From Selenomonas sp. F0473 (lineage in GTDB: Bacteria > Bacillota > Negativicutes > Selenomonadales > Selenomonadaceae), in contig NZ_JH992902.1 in assembly GCF_000315545.1 (NCBI RefSeq), positions 1,597,893-1,661,892 of the forward strand: a stretch of DNA of 64,000 bases, in the 5' to 3' direction. Both the position numbers and the translations under genes were made by a program. Each line of letters opens with the position of its first letter. Position 1 is the first letter of the stretch. Under the pieces are notes generated by a model. The model worked only from the letters and a program-made list of their open reading frames with translations. It was not told the origin of the DNA and searched no databases. This document shows positions 20,701-27,458 of this stretch, one piece after another.

Positions 20701-22855
20701 TCATGCTGATCGCGCCCTGGTAGGCGGCGAGCGCATAGTAGCTGTACGCCATGCCTGCGGGCACCTGAATGCTGCCGCCGCCGATATGGACGGTGCTATC
20801 CTTCGCATTGGTCGTCACGCCGTTGCCGTAGACGGTCATATCCACATTCCCGTTCACGGTCACGTTGCTCTTTTCGACCTGCGTGAGGATGCCCGCATTG
20901 TTAAAGCGCGAGAATACGTTCTCACGGTTGATGGGGATGCCCCATTCGTCCGTGCGCGCGCCCGCGATCTTCAGATCGCCGTTGATAAGGATATTCGAAT
21001 GGGCGCTCGCTTCGTAGGATTTCTCGCCGAGGCGGTCGCTCTTTTGCACGGCGACGCCGTTGCCGCCGTAGCCGCCCGACATGGAGATGTTGACGGGGGC
21101 GTTGATCGTGATCTGCCCGGCCTTGTTCTTCGCTGCGTCGAGCTGGATCGCGTTCGTCAGCGTGTTGCCGTTCTTCCAGCCGCGCGTGATGATGTTGACC
21201 TCGGACGCGTTCACGGTGACGTTTTTGCCCTTGCCGGCGTAGATGCCCGTCGGGTTGCCTACGGTGTTCTCCGTCTGCAGCTGCAGGCGGTGGCCCGCGG
21301 CGTTGATGTCGATGTTCTTCCCGGCGGCGTAGATACCCGCGAGGACATTCGTCGATGCGTTGCCGATCCGGTCCCTGCCGATATTGATGAGCGTATCGGC
21401 ACTGTAGTTTTGTGACGCTGTCACGGGAGCCGTCGCGCTGCCGTTCTGCCAAACGGCATGCGGATTCGCCGCCGGTGTGGCCGTGGTGCCGCCAAGCTCT
21501 GCGGGCAGGGCGAGGACGACGGACGCCGTCGGGCCGTAGACGTGATCCGGTTCGAGCATGGTGATCTTGTTAAACCTGCTGAACGATTTGTTTTCAGAAA
21601 AATCCTTGGCCTGCCATTTGTATTTCTCCACGGCGTCGCCGTCCGTATAGGCACGCAGTGTGTCGCCGAGTTCCAGCCAGAGGCGCTTCGTATAGTACTC
21701 GGCGTTGAGCTTGCCGAACCAGCCTTCTTCCTGCGTGACGGAGACGATCTCTGTCCAGTCCTCCGGATGGTCGGAGAGCAGGTTGGATACGGTCGTCTGA
21801 TAGACCTTCGCGTCGATCTGACTGCCGTTCGGGTTCAGATTGTACGTCATCACATATGCCGTGCCGTTCGGCAGCGTCTTGACGTCACGGAAATCCTGTC
21901 CCGTCGCCTTGACCTGATCCGGCACGTTGATGCGGCGCTGCGCCGTGCTCGTCAGCTTGCCGTTCTCATCGACCTGCGCCACGTTGACCGCGGTATAATG
22001 GACGTTGCCCTTCCCGTCGTAATGCTGATAGCCGCCGATGCAGGAGACCATGATGTAGTCGTTGAACTTGTTCAGCCGCCCCTGATCGATGTTGCGGCTG
22101 ATGCGCGTATAGCTGCCGAACTTCAGGCTGCCGTCGTCCTGGATGTCGTACTGCATGAGGAAGCCGTCGTCGTAGGGATCGTAGTTCGCAAGCGGATTGA
22201 CGGATGTCGCCACATAGAGCTTGCGTCCCACGACGAGCAAAGCCTCGCCGTGCACCCGCGCGAGGTTCGGATCGCCCGTATAGGTCTTGTCGTCGTCCTC
22301 GTTGCGGAACGTCTCGTTGAAGTTGTAGCCGCAGTATTTCTTGATATCCTCCTTGAGGTCGACGGCGGCACGTTTGTTTTCCCTCAGGACAGCGCCCCGT
22401 TGTTGGGCAACACCGATCTTGCCGAGATCGTAGCCCGTCACATAGATATAGTTGTCGCTCGCCGCCGCGGCGTGGGCATTCGGTACCGCCTCGATCTTAC
22501 CCGCCGCCTCCATTGCAGCCGCACCTGAGGAATTCGGGTCGAGCAGCATATTCGCCTCGAGCTCGGTCGTACTGTATGTATATTGCCGCATAAAGATTTT
22601 GCTCTTGCCGCGCTGGTGGAAATTAAACGAGGCAGGGTCGCGGTTCAGCCCCTTGTACACGCCGACCATCGGCGTGCCGTCAATCTCCGTCGTCACGCGC
22701 GAGCCGTTGACCGCGCCCATCTCGCTGTTCCCGTAGTCCGAAGGAATGGTCGAGACGAGCGCCGCCGCCCCCGCGGTCGCGCTCCAGAGGAGACTGCCGA
22801 AGACCAGGGCACTGAGCCGCAGCCGGCGTCCCTTACTGAAATAGCTGTTCATCAT
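8705..22855 (-). CDS. Giant type V autotransporter adhesin with modular repeated passenger
   Basis: A single uninterrupted 4716-residue frame. Residues 1-30 are a signal peptide (basic start, LSALVFGSLLWSATAGAA). Residues about 40-460 are not like the rest: hydrophobic strands YIYVTGYD (136), KLYVATS (212), YIMVSCI (267), TAYVMTYN (332) and RLWLELGD (391) recur every 55-75 residues, suggesting a beta-propeller. From about 480 to 4400 there are eight or nine modules of roughly 400-550 residues, each with FTKDSTI-type starts, right-handed-beta-helix-like Gly/Asn-rich strands, LWLQNGAAW, IDNYSGHTRVFY, and an end motif LANKLWYTGYVSGERNL. Residues about 4440-4716 are an autotransporter barrel (KLGTWVRFYRG...) ending in Phe. 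AGAAAGGATGGAAC precedes two ATGs; the first is used. The start is 14 bases after the receptor stop, so it is probably translated from the same B12-riboswitch transcript. Ligand unknown. Confidence 0.93.
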   Translation of the reverse strand: MMNSYFSKGRRLRLSALVFGSLLWSATAGAAALVSTIPSDYGNSEMGAVNGSRVTTEIDGTPMVGVYKGLNRDPASFNFHQRGKSKIFMRQYTYSTTELEANMLLDPNSSGAAAMEAAGKIEAVPNAHAAAASDNYIYVTGYDLGKIGVAQQRGAVLRENKRAAVDLKEDIKKYCGYNFNETFRNEDDDKTYTGDPNLARVHGEALLVVGRKLYVATSVNPLANYDPYDDGFLMQYDIQDDGSLKFGSYTRISRNIDQGRLNKFNDYIMVSCIGGYQHYDGKGNVHYTAVNVAQVDENGKLTSTAQRRINVPDQVKATGQDFRDVKTLPNGTAYVMTYNLNPNGSQIDAKVYQTTVSNLLSDHPEDWTEIVSVTQEEGWFGKLNAEYYTKRLWLELGDTLRAYTDGDAVEKYKWQAKDFSENKSFSRFNKITMLEPDHVYGPTASVVLALPAELGGTTATPAANPHAVWQNGSATAPVTASQNYSADTLINIGRDRIGNASTNVLAGIYAAGKNIDINAAGHRLQLQTENTVGNPTGIYAGKGKNVTVNASEVNIITRGWKNGNTLTNAIQLDAAKNKAGQITINAPVNISMSGGYGGNGVAVQKSDRLGEKSYEASAHSNILINGDLKIAGARTDEWGIPINRENVFSRFNNAGILTQVEKSNVTVNGNVDMTVYGNGVTTNAKDSTVHIGGGSIQVPAGMAYSYYALAAYQGAISMNTGTDGKTPGTRDVRLDGDLFALSTGKLNVALTTNNSYLHGLVDSGGTANLYLQNGAKWLNEGRNARYYQDNEDMGAGTMVKSRAAANYVGRSRVTNFYGGADEASRGIIYQKDADALTIDNYSGHTAAIYAHDAASPTVIRGGDIVVGKAVGTENVFTLFTDVDGVTKDNQKDVLGALANKLTYKNYTDGRLTGKLAIGEGLTMSSINQYITFGGEKGAYDPSDPRNKGEEPQPKPPANEQTKTEFTTPITHEAGQEYVDDHVAQAGNHYKFTKDTTVNLTKDKDREGIGNNSTDGSGLVVDAGGHNLDVSVRGQNLRTGIKNSSDGGITITANRLRVNAASDNFRAYGIWNNQSGSTVRVNGNLVLNINAKLTGQGLFASRGAAIETDGVEVNINKDAAAAWSVYNNDGTITVNERGKGDVILNGNIYSGPESHTNLTLTTENSVLNGVIHQAVPEEEDDEYDAFYSAPASALMRSGAARGVNLTLANGAVWNNADYNATNKALSDATFMGSTLASLTGGKDAAKAGIIRQNDTNQLTIENYNGGYLNIDYAHDAATPTAFSSGDTIINRAADGSFVTLRTDHAGVTAANQLDVLSALAKKLTYKSYKDNKLTGKLQIAEGATTSAINQYITFNSVKGAYDPNDPRNGETPPPPPEEQTETEFTTRLFGSESKDKAYVDAHVRQADDTYRFTKDSTISYANTDNEDAGVITPTEDVRLDASTHTLTVETKVHGAQKAAAIKNTGKKLNITADTLRLLTNKNEVSDALNSWGILNESGTTNVSGLTEIDATGYESSRAVEATEGTVTLEGLKAKVATYDDATALFTGSTGQIYVNAKDGSAGSHTVKLDGNVGAMGEASRIDVAMVNKDSGVNGLAFGKGKINFWLQNGAVWNNEQYGGTVPDKEDNQLGYDYDYTFAGSRLASLKGGSNANNAGAIFQKNAKDITIDNYSGHTRVFYAHDAATPTTMIGGDFRIKNAAAGSAITLTTDSVGLNTESTKAVDKNRVSATLNALANKLWYTAYTTGERNLTGKAEIAEGLTTSAASKRIEDITFDTASGQGSYVYTPASEVTTDPITESETLTYDRQAIATQPNTKGNRIVSALYTDNTAYDKQHPMVVDMNGHSLHLEANSKNQISSAIYGGNNKSIRIVNSGEEKALTIKASNTDTRAATGIQSDANSHIYIQGPVVIEDVHAKGYNATAIQTSGTIGSPSDVTIDGDLTVQSIRADRVDPKHTADDGRNLAALKTTGNETKITVKGNVDIQNIKGSVLQTVGADSVIDVGGGTISAAEDADHTKQYYAVHATKGTVNINAAGDKKTNITGDMYLTREYGKKVAEYSGGKLVDFSSGGTLSASLTTADSSWHGAALYAVDRKDLGTGGFTAHDVGQFNLTLANGAAWTNELKSSADASWQGSRLAKLAGGADAAHAGLIFQKNDKDITIDNYSGHTRVFYAHDADSPTAISGGDLRINKAAADSGVTMVTDNTGLNTASETAADKNLVSATLNALANKLWYTGYVSGERNLLGKVEIAEGLTASSASKRVENITFDSATGRGGYVYTPAQPGQTATEFTTPLTGDADADEEYVDAQVRQDDGSYRFTKDTTITYQKNSRDGVIRPKKGLDIDASGRVLTITTDGAEERATEAAGIMLAPTHKLNIKAGTLRLLVTDKNSKDHLENAYGIRGYKGTLSIAGMTEIEVGGTEISHGVHAYDDTMTLDGLSAKVNTAAKDSAALYACYGRINVNVKNGTASDSAVRLDGNVVSKDAQGRIDVAFTGPSSYLKGLAFGDGTINMWLQNGAAWNNINGAAASPQGYWGSRVASLVGGSSPDRAGLIFQNEANPIVADQYSGYTRVFYKHDAAVPKKIIGGALLINHAAAGSGVTVATDNTGLNTDAAASAAEKKLVDETLGALANKLWYRAYKDGERNLTGKVEIAEGLTGSSASKRIENITFDAETGKGTYGTPTVTEQTKTTFTTGIVGEAAHDAEYTEAGVRQEDGSYVFTKDTVIAPGVTEIKAGAWLGTFSAAVSNSDIKNPVNIDLRGRNLTVNTKTDMSTVGITAIGNGAQLNIENAGAITVNAENTSSSQTAAVYANSGGKVHIKNGGGDLESKVLKVRANNADGKTNVAVIKTMNGVPGARSNITIDGLVDVLADGGAKGTKKGANEAVSAVASTIDIGGGTIKAVGDAWAAIRAYGEFVTQNTGVVNFNVTKDANGVATGAGTNRAVIEGDFSTNGGMGTKGRINVGLSTAGSYWLGNYVDSHGYGVTQGQDGVVNLFMKNGAYWKGFSIGVMNVEMSGANTRWIGFNVEKSLKLSLNDGATWYNAITPEQKGWKGVDAISRVKDFSGSGGFIDMTGTNRFLGEGNSLDQTGVPGAAVQSKCSSITEKGLGETGDLEIDNFSGSTTINYRHDAAAPTTIYGGRTTINKAAAGSSVTMRTDNIGLNTESKKAADKNLVSATLNALANKLWYTGYVSGERNLLGKAEIAEGLTTSSASKRVESITFNETSGQGGYVYTPAQDEPEEQSKTAFTKRIFGSTDQEYVDAHVKQADGTYRFTKDSTINYQSGSNMNAGAIAPNYDTKIDASGRTLTVNTSGKTANVKEIAAIKSANGKTLDIKAGTLRLLANDAAAESAWGVWNIGGTTTIAGMTEIDVAGTQNSKAVQASGGSISLEGLHAKTAAGAAESAALFAGKDGRINVNVKDDTVGSCSVTLDGNITAKDAASRVDAALTGANSYWKGISSGDGSVNLWLQNGAAWTNEAYGTAPTGFTGSRLAKLTGGSDAAHAGVIFQKNDKDIAIDNYSGHTRVFYGHDAASPTTISGGNLKIAKATVDSGVTMVTDNAGLNTESAKAANKNLVSATLNALANKLWYTGYVSGERNLLGKVEIAEGLTASSASKRVENITFDSATGKGGYVYTPAQDEPEEQSKTEFTKRIFGSTDQEYVDAHVKQADGTYRFTKDSTINYQSGSNMNAGAIAPNHDVKIDASGRTLTVNTSGKTASVKEIAAIKSSAGKALDIKAGTLRLLANDAAAESAWGIWNIGGTTTIAGMTEIDVAGTKNSKAVQASGGTISLEGLHAKTAAGAAESAALFADKDGRISVNVKDSAVGSGNVTLDGSITAKDAVSRVDAALTGTNSYWKGLASGAGSVNLWLQNGAAWTNEAYGSMPNGFTGSRLAKLTGGHDAAHAGLIFQKNDKDITIDNYSGHTRVFYGHDAAFPTKIYGGSVKINKAAAGSTITLRTDSNGLNTASTKAADRNLVSATLNALANKLYYTAYTTGERNLTGKTEIAEGLTTSSVSHSENITFNETTGQGGYAYKPSIDIPDTQVTTAFTQGITGDADQDEVYATGGVLKNGKYYFSKTTDITADSGITASQGKPIDITGGSGTKLTINAKNYGIDAGANSKVDITGDRMAINATGGKDSRSIRAAAGSSVTLLSGFDIKGAIENNGGTVKLDGTGKTSSLVGNITQNDGTFNLRMTGKNSVLKSDIISKGGNLAVTLDGEGTVFTGSIGAAAKSGASFYRAGVPTGTRELTLGRTAVWNVTGASDLTKLSAQGTIVQQSNQEVRIGDYEGTAKVLYRGTATSDGVLTLGNTGRFTVQNIIGANNSLTLATDAFSGNDAGDEKVAETLAKRFVYSGDSGNIENEGVKGLRLNAAIADGMTTSAKTYRVRLGANGLSQGVTRVALSDIQYGDYETKLMSGVKSAMTASTMAWRAESNDLMKRLGDLRLSPEKLGTWVRFYRGKASSDKDRADFHMNYTTIQVGHDWKVSPAWRVGLAGSYMKGSSSYASGSGKNKEGNLGVYGTWTGKGGQYVDLIAKVGRLTNEYSVYNDFGHYVKGDYGAWGGSLSAEYGKRIRAKNSGFIEPQAELIYTHLNGANYAGSTDYMVGGVYQKMYVRQGAFNSLIGRLGIGFGRETNRSTWFAKVSLYHAFSGSLHTDYSDGINPWKHTHQDFKDTWVGAQLGGTLKLSDKTSLYGNFEKTFGGDIKTDWRMDAGVRWSF
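11040..13213 (-). repeat. Two near-identical adjacent 1203-bp passenger modules
   Basis: Sequence around 11040-12010 recurs at about 12243-13213 with a shift of exactly 1203 bases (401 codons). Protein segments such as EIDVAGT, SGGTISLEGLHAKTAAGAAE and YVDAHVKQADGTYRFTKDS differ at only a few positions between copies. Other modules of the same gene are much more diverged. Confidence 0.85.
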
Positions 22856-22869
22856 GTTCCATCCTTTCT

Positions 22870-25323
22870 CTAAAACTCATAGCGGAAACTCATATAGTAG
22901 CTGCGTCCCTGCAGCGGGTACTCAATATTGACGGCGCCGGGGTGACTGCCGAATGCCTGCAGGCTGTTCACTTTCAGCTTCGGCCCGCGGTCGAACACGT
23001 CGTTGCAGCCGAGGGTAAGCGTCATATCCTTGCGCGGCGACCACTTCAGCCCCATATTGAAGGTCATATACGGTTCTGTCGGGCGTCCGCTCAGCTCCGG
23101 TTCCGAAAAGTCAATCATGTAATGCGTATAGTATTTCGACATATAATGTCCCTCGCCGAAGAACAGCCAGCGCTCCGTCGGGCGGTAGGTCAGACGCAGA
23201 TTGCCCTCCCATTCCGGCTGGTACGTCGGGTGAACGTCGTACCATGGGTAGTGAACGCCCGGTGAGGAATCCTGCCGCTGCACGGCGATCTTGAGGTGTG
23301 TTCCTTCAAGATCAAGGTCAAACTTCTTCCAGTGGAAATTTGTCTGCAGCTCGAACCCGTGTACCTTGCCGCGCACGTCGTTGAAGAACGAACTGTAGGT
23401 CAGACCCGCGCGGTAGAGCTGCAGCATGCGCTGTGTGTCCCGCCAGAAATAAGTGATTGTCGTGCGGTTGGTCGCGCCGAGGAATTTCCCGTCCCAGATC
23501 GCGCTGAGGTCGAACTGGTTGCCGTACTCCGGCTGCGGGAACACGGATTCCTTGGCCACCCAATTCCGCGGCCGCGGCAGGATGCCCGCGCCGTCGCCCG
23601 CAATCTCGTACATGTTGAGCAGGCGGAAATAGGTGCCGCCCGTCATGCGCATGGAGAACCGGTCGTTGAACACGCGCTTGAGGGCGAGCTGCCATGTGAC
23701 TTTTTGATCCACTTGACTGTCCTTCGGATGGATCCAATGATAGGTCTTGCGCGGGTCGAATCGGCCGAACTGACTGTATCCTATGATCTTCGATCGGTTA
23801 AAGCGGACGCTCGGCGTCAGCTGCCAGGAACCCCGGTCGTCGAATGTGATCGTGTCCTGCAGCTGCGCGTTGAAGATTTCCTGATCATACTGATTGCGCA
23901 TCTGTGCGTAAAAGTTCAGGTATCCGGTCGCGACGTCTTGAATTACCTTATCCAGCCCGTCGCCGTCGATCTTCATGCGTTCGTGCGAGTAGTTCATCTG
24001 GAAGTCGAGCAGGTTCCGATTGCTGATCTGGTAGCTGCCGTCGATCTGCATGTTGTACTTATCGGAGTTGTAGCGGCTCCATTCGCGCATAGGAACCATT
24101 TCCCAGAATCGGTCGTTGTTGATGTGCTCGGCACGGTAATCTTTATTCTGGTGCAGGTAGTCGAGCATCCAGCCCCAGTCGAGTCGTCCGTGCGAATGCC
24201 GGTTCTCCACCATCAGTTCCGAGGCGTTGATCGTTTGATGGCGGCTGTCGAATCTGTATAGATCTCTGTCTAGATCTACCAAGAGCCCGGGGTCGATCAG
24301 ATCGTGGTAGCTGTTTTGGTAAATCCACAAGCTGTTCGGCAGATGGCGGTTGATGGTCTTGTACGTGCCTTTGATCATCCAGTTCTTGTTCTGCCATTTC
24401 AGCATCGCGTCCGTATTTTTGTAATCGTTGTACTTGCGCCAACGCCGTGAATCGTTCGCCGCATCCGCTTTATGTTTATAGTGGGTGTTGATCTCATCCC
24501 ACCAGTCTGCATAATCCTGCTCCCATGTGAGTCCAAAGTGCGTTGCCGGCCAATTCGCACGTTCCGACGGCGTCGCTTTCTCCATTTCCCTTATGATATT
24601 CATTCGCTCTTGGTAGCCTCTGCCGTCGACACTGTTATCCATCCACTGCTCCGCCGCGTAGCTGCGATACGGGAAATCCCCGTCGCGCGACTCGTGGTTG
24701 AACCCAAAGAGGAGACTGCCGCTGCCGACGGGCGCGGTGATCTCGACCGACGCCTTCTTCGAGCCGAACGAACCGGGGCCGACCTCCGCCGAGCCGTGCG
24801 TGCCCTGCGGCTTTTTCGTCACGATATTCACGACGCCGCCGATGAACGTCCCGCCGAACCGCGCGGGGATGTAGCCGCGGTAGACCTCGATGCGCTCGAC
24901 GTTGCGGATGGGGATCGCGGAGAGATCGACCGCCGCGTCGCCGCCGAGATTCGTCAGGACGCCGTCGATGAAGACGCCGACCTGCGCCGCCGTCGAGCCG
25001 CGCACCGTGACCGTCGTGTACTGTCCCTTGCCGTTGACCTCGCGCACATGTACGCCCGGCACCATCTGGAGGAAGTCGGGCAGGGACTTCTGCTCGCCCT
25101 TGAACTCCTCGGGGCGGATGACCGTCACGGTGCCGGGGGAGAGACTCTCCTCCCAGTCGGGCCGCTTTGCCTCGACGGTGATGTCCGGGGTGGTATATTC
25201 CTGCGGCGGGTTCGCGGACGGCGCATCTGCGGGCGCGGCATACGCCGTCCGCGTTGCCGCGGCGGCAAGCAGCATCCACAGAACGCCCGCGGTCAATCGT
25301 TTTGTGTTCCGATGCTTCGACAT
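22870..25323 (-). CDS. TonB-dependent outer-membrane receptor under a cobalamin riboswitch
   Basis: An 817-residue outer-membrane transporter. A signal peptide covers residues 1-30 (ends TRTAYAA). A TonB-box-like TPDITVEA near 45-52 is followed by the plug domain, about 55-170, with GVHVREVNGKGQYTTVTVRG, VGVFIDGV, RNVERIEVYRG and FGGTFIGGVVNIVTKK. A 22-strand-type barrel then runs to the terminal YYMSFRYEF with final Phe. It would move a scarce ligand into the periplasm using energy from TonB-ExbBD. The cobalamin riboswitch in its leader suggests a corrinoid or cobalt compound (a BtuB role); this rests on regulation, not on barrel residues. GGAGGCTCTTTC precedes the ATG. The giant adhesin gene follows after 14 bases. 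Confidence 0.93.
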   Translation of the reverse strand: MSKHRNTKRLTAGVLWMLLAAAATRTAYAAPADAPSANPPQEYTTPDITVEAKRPDWEESLSPGTVTVIRPEEFKGEQKSLPDFLQMVPGVHVREVNGKGQYTTVTVRGSTAAQVGVFIDGVLTNLGGDAAVDLSAIPIRNVERIEVYRGYIPARFGGTFIGGVVNIVTKKPQGTHGSAEVGPGSFGSKKASVEITAPVGSGSLLFGFNHESRDGDFPYRSYAAEQWMDNSVDGRGYQERMNIIREMEKATPSERANWPATHFGLTWEQDYADWWDEINTHYKHKADAANDSRRWRKYNDYKNTDAMLKWQNKNWMIKGTYKTINRHLPNSLWIYQNSYHDLIDPGLLVDLDRDLYRFDSRHQTINASELMVENRHSHGRLDWGWMLDYLHQNKDYRAEHINNDRFWEMVPMREWSRYNSDKYNMQIDGSYQISNRNLLDFQMNYSHERMKIDGDGLDKVIQDVATGYLNFYAQMRNQYDQEIFNAQLQDTITFDDRGSWQLTPSVRFNRSKIIGYSQFGRFDPRKTYHWIHPKDSQVDQKVTWQLALKRVFNDRFSMRMTGGTYFRLLNMYEIAGDGAGILPRPRNWVAKESVFPQPEYGNQFDLSAIWDGKFLGATNRTTITYFWRDTQRMLQLYRAGLTYSSFFNDVRGKVHGFELQTNFHWKKFDLDLEGTHLKIAVQRQDSSPGVHYPWYDVHPTYQPEWEGNLRLTYRPTERWLFFGEGHYMSKYYTHYMIDFSEPELSGRPTEPYMTFNMGLKWSPRKDMTLTLGCNDVFDRGPKLKVNSLQAFGSHPGAVNIEYPLQGRSYYMSFRYEF

Positions 25324-25410
25324 GAAAGAGCCTCCAGTCTTTTTAGAAATACAGTGGTATCTTCAAAAAATATAGACAATAGATCCTATACCGAATCCCT
25401 TTCCCCAAAT

Positions 25411-25450
25411 AAAAATCCGTCTGTGCCAAACGATCGGCACAGACGGATGT
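25411..25450 (-). terminator. Riboswitch-associated terminator before the TonB receptor gene
   Basis: On the minus strand a perfect 13-bp stem (25450-25438 with 25429-25417, ATCCGTCTGTGCC) is followed by TTTTTATTT. It lies between the cobalamin aptamer and the receptor start codon, the expected place for an expression platform acting by premature termination. Confidence 0.85.
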
Positions 25451-25572
25451 CATGCATATGAAAAGAATATCCGGCGCAGAAAAAATTCCGGCCGGAGACA
25501 CGTATTCCTTAGGTCATAGACGTGATCCCCTACCCATCGCTCGCAGGTACCGGCTCTTGAAACGGTTCAAAA

Positions 25573-25750
25573 AACCGACGGTGATGCTGAAACGGGCAAG
25601 TCTCCCGGCTCGGAATCATCGCGCGGCTGCGCCTTCCCGGGGGGATTCTCCCCAGTGGCGTTTTTGCAGCGTTGCTCCTCCTTACGGTGGCGGGACCGCT
25701 TCGGCTTATACCGAATTCCTTATGAAGTCTTCCGACACCCGTTTCCTTCC
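25573..25750 (-). promoter_or_regulatory. Cobalamin riboswitch controlling the TonB receptor-adhesin operon
   Basis: Read on the minus strand, the leader contains the characteristic blocks AAGCCGAAGCGGTCCCGCCA, then CCGTAA, then GCCACTGGGGAGAAT, then CCGGGAAGGCGCAGC (the B12 box region), and GAGCCGGGAGACTTGCC closing the core, in the right order and spacing. It ends about 120 bases before the terminator at 25417-25450. Ligand binding is expected to favour termination, so the operon should be on when B12 is scarce. Confidence 0.92.
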
Positions 25751-25769
25751 ATATTTATTTTTTATTCTT

Positions 25770-25799
25770 ATATTAACATCCCGAGTATTATTTCGTCAA
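25770..25799 (-). promoter_or_regulatory. Promoter of the B12-riboswitch operon
   Basis: Minus strand TTGACG (25799-25794) and TAATAT (25775-25770) with an 18-base spacer, or TTAATA with 17, about 20 bases before the aptamer in an AT-rich stretch. Confidence 0.65.
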
Positions 25800-25888
25800 C
25801 AGGAATATAGATTATATTCCGACGATGAAAGAAGCAATATAAATCATGACGGCATGATAAGAGCCCGCCGCATATTTTTACGCGGCGA

Positions 25889-25917
25889 TTGACGGATGAA
25901 CGGATACACGTTATGGT
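25889..25917 (+). promoter_or_regulatory. Possible promoter of the DUF4143-type ATPase pseudogene
   Basis: TTGACG (25889-25894), 17 bases, TATGGT (25912-25917), 56 bases before the ATG. Confidence 0.5.
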
Positions 25918-25973
25918 GTCTATGAGCAAAAAGTGCGGCATGGAACATAAATTGTTCGCAGCAGGGTGAAAGC

Positions 25974-27329
25974 ATGGAAATTAAAAGAGACGATGATATC
26001 GATGCGCTGATTCGGAAGAAAGACAACGGGCGCGTTAAAATTATTACGGGCGTCAGGCGGTGTGGGAAGTCGTACTTACTGTTTCATCTATATCAGCGCT
26101 ATTTACTGGACCACGGAATCCAAGAACATCAAATTATCCATATGCCGCTCGATGAGATTGTAAATATCCGTTATCGCAATCCGTTCGAGCTGAACGATTT
26201 TATCGAGGCTAAGATCGCGGACTAGTCGGTACGCTACTATGTCTTTATCGATGAAATACAGTTATCTGCGGAGCTGCCGAATCCGTATGTGGATGACCCG
26301 AATGAAAAGATTACGTTCATCGATACTGTGCTTGGGTTGATGAAACGTAAGAATGTGGATATTTATGTCACGGGAAGCAACTCTAAAATGCTGTCAAGGG
26401 AAGTGCTGACACAGTTTCGGGACAGAGGCGACGAGATTCATGTGTTCCCATTGTCATTTCGTGAGTTCCTTGCGGCGTACGAAGAAATTCACGCGTCGGG
26501 GAATTTTATGGGCGGTACACGCAAAAAAAATGCGTGGCGGGACTACTGTATTTATGGAGGTATGCCGTACGTGCTTTCGCTCAAGACAGCGGAAGAAAAG
26601 AGCCGGTACTTAAAAAATCTATTTGAGGAGACGTATCTCAAGGACATCATCGAACGCAATGTAATCCGCAATGACAAGGAAGTTCTGGGGATTTTACTGG
26701 ATTTTGTTTCCTTCGCGATCGGATCGCTCACCAATCCGCTAAAATTGGCGAACCGATTTCGATCGGAAAAAAAGATCAGCATATCACACAGCACGATTAT
26801 GAGGTATTTGGAGTATTTTGAAGAAAGCTATATCATTGGCAGCGCGCATCGATATGATATCAAAGGTGCGGCATACTTTGAAACGCCTTTGAAATATTAT
26901 TTTTCAGACCTTGGGCTTCGAAATACACGGCTGAATTTCAGGCAGATCGAAGAAACGCACATCATGGAGAATATCATTTACAACGAGTTGGTGCGGCGCG
27001 GATACAATGTCGATGTCGGCGTCGTTCCATACAGCGGGCGAGAAAGAACCGCAAACGGGCGGGAGAAAAAGATACGCGGCCAACTTGAGGTGGATTTTGT
27101 TGTCAACCGAGGGAATCGGAGATACTATATTCAATCGACACTACATATCGATGATCTGCAGAAGAGGGCACAGGAAGTGCAGTCTCTTTGCCGTATTGAC
27201 GATTCGTTTCAAAAAATCGTCGTGGTGTGGGATGATATTATTCCATGGCTGGATGAGAAGGGGATCCAATATATTGGGGTGGAAGAATTTTTGTTGGATG
27301 CGGATGCAATCGATTGGGGGGGGAAATGA
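25974..27329 (+). pseudogene. AAA+ ATPase with C-terminal DUF4143-like domain, interrupted by an amber codon
   Basis: The frame encodes about 451 residues but contains one TAG at 26223-26225, after residue 83. Upstream lies a Walker A motif GVRRCGKSYLL; immediately after the TAG the same frame continues with YYVFIDEIQL (Walker B), VTGSNSKMLS (sensor 1), FPLSFREFL and the C-terminal segment EVDFVVNRGNRRYYIQ characteristic of this nuclease-like family. Intact relatives are single-chain ATPases of unclear function, often in accessory regions. Because the frame is preserved across the stop, a recent point mutation is more likely than decay; readthrough or a sequencing error are alternatives. The gene is clearly AT-richer than its surroundings, suggesting transfer. 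The distal part could only be made from a new start such as the ATG at 26289. Confidence 0.85.
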
Positions 27330-27386
27330 AAAGTTTGCGCCGTGAAATATGCGGTTTTTTTCCGATGTACGGGAAACGCCGTGCTG

Positions 27387-27416
27387 TTGCGTGAGATTCA
27401 GGTTCGATGTTATAAT
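27387..27416 (+). promoter_or_regulatory. Promoter of the DUF2939-like gene
   Basis: TTGCGT (27387-27392), 18-base spacer, perfect TATAAT (27411-27416); 42 bases before the start codon. Confidence 0.6.
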
Positions 27417-27458
27417 AATTACATTGAAATTCATGAAAAGAATCGGAGGACGCGGCGG

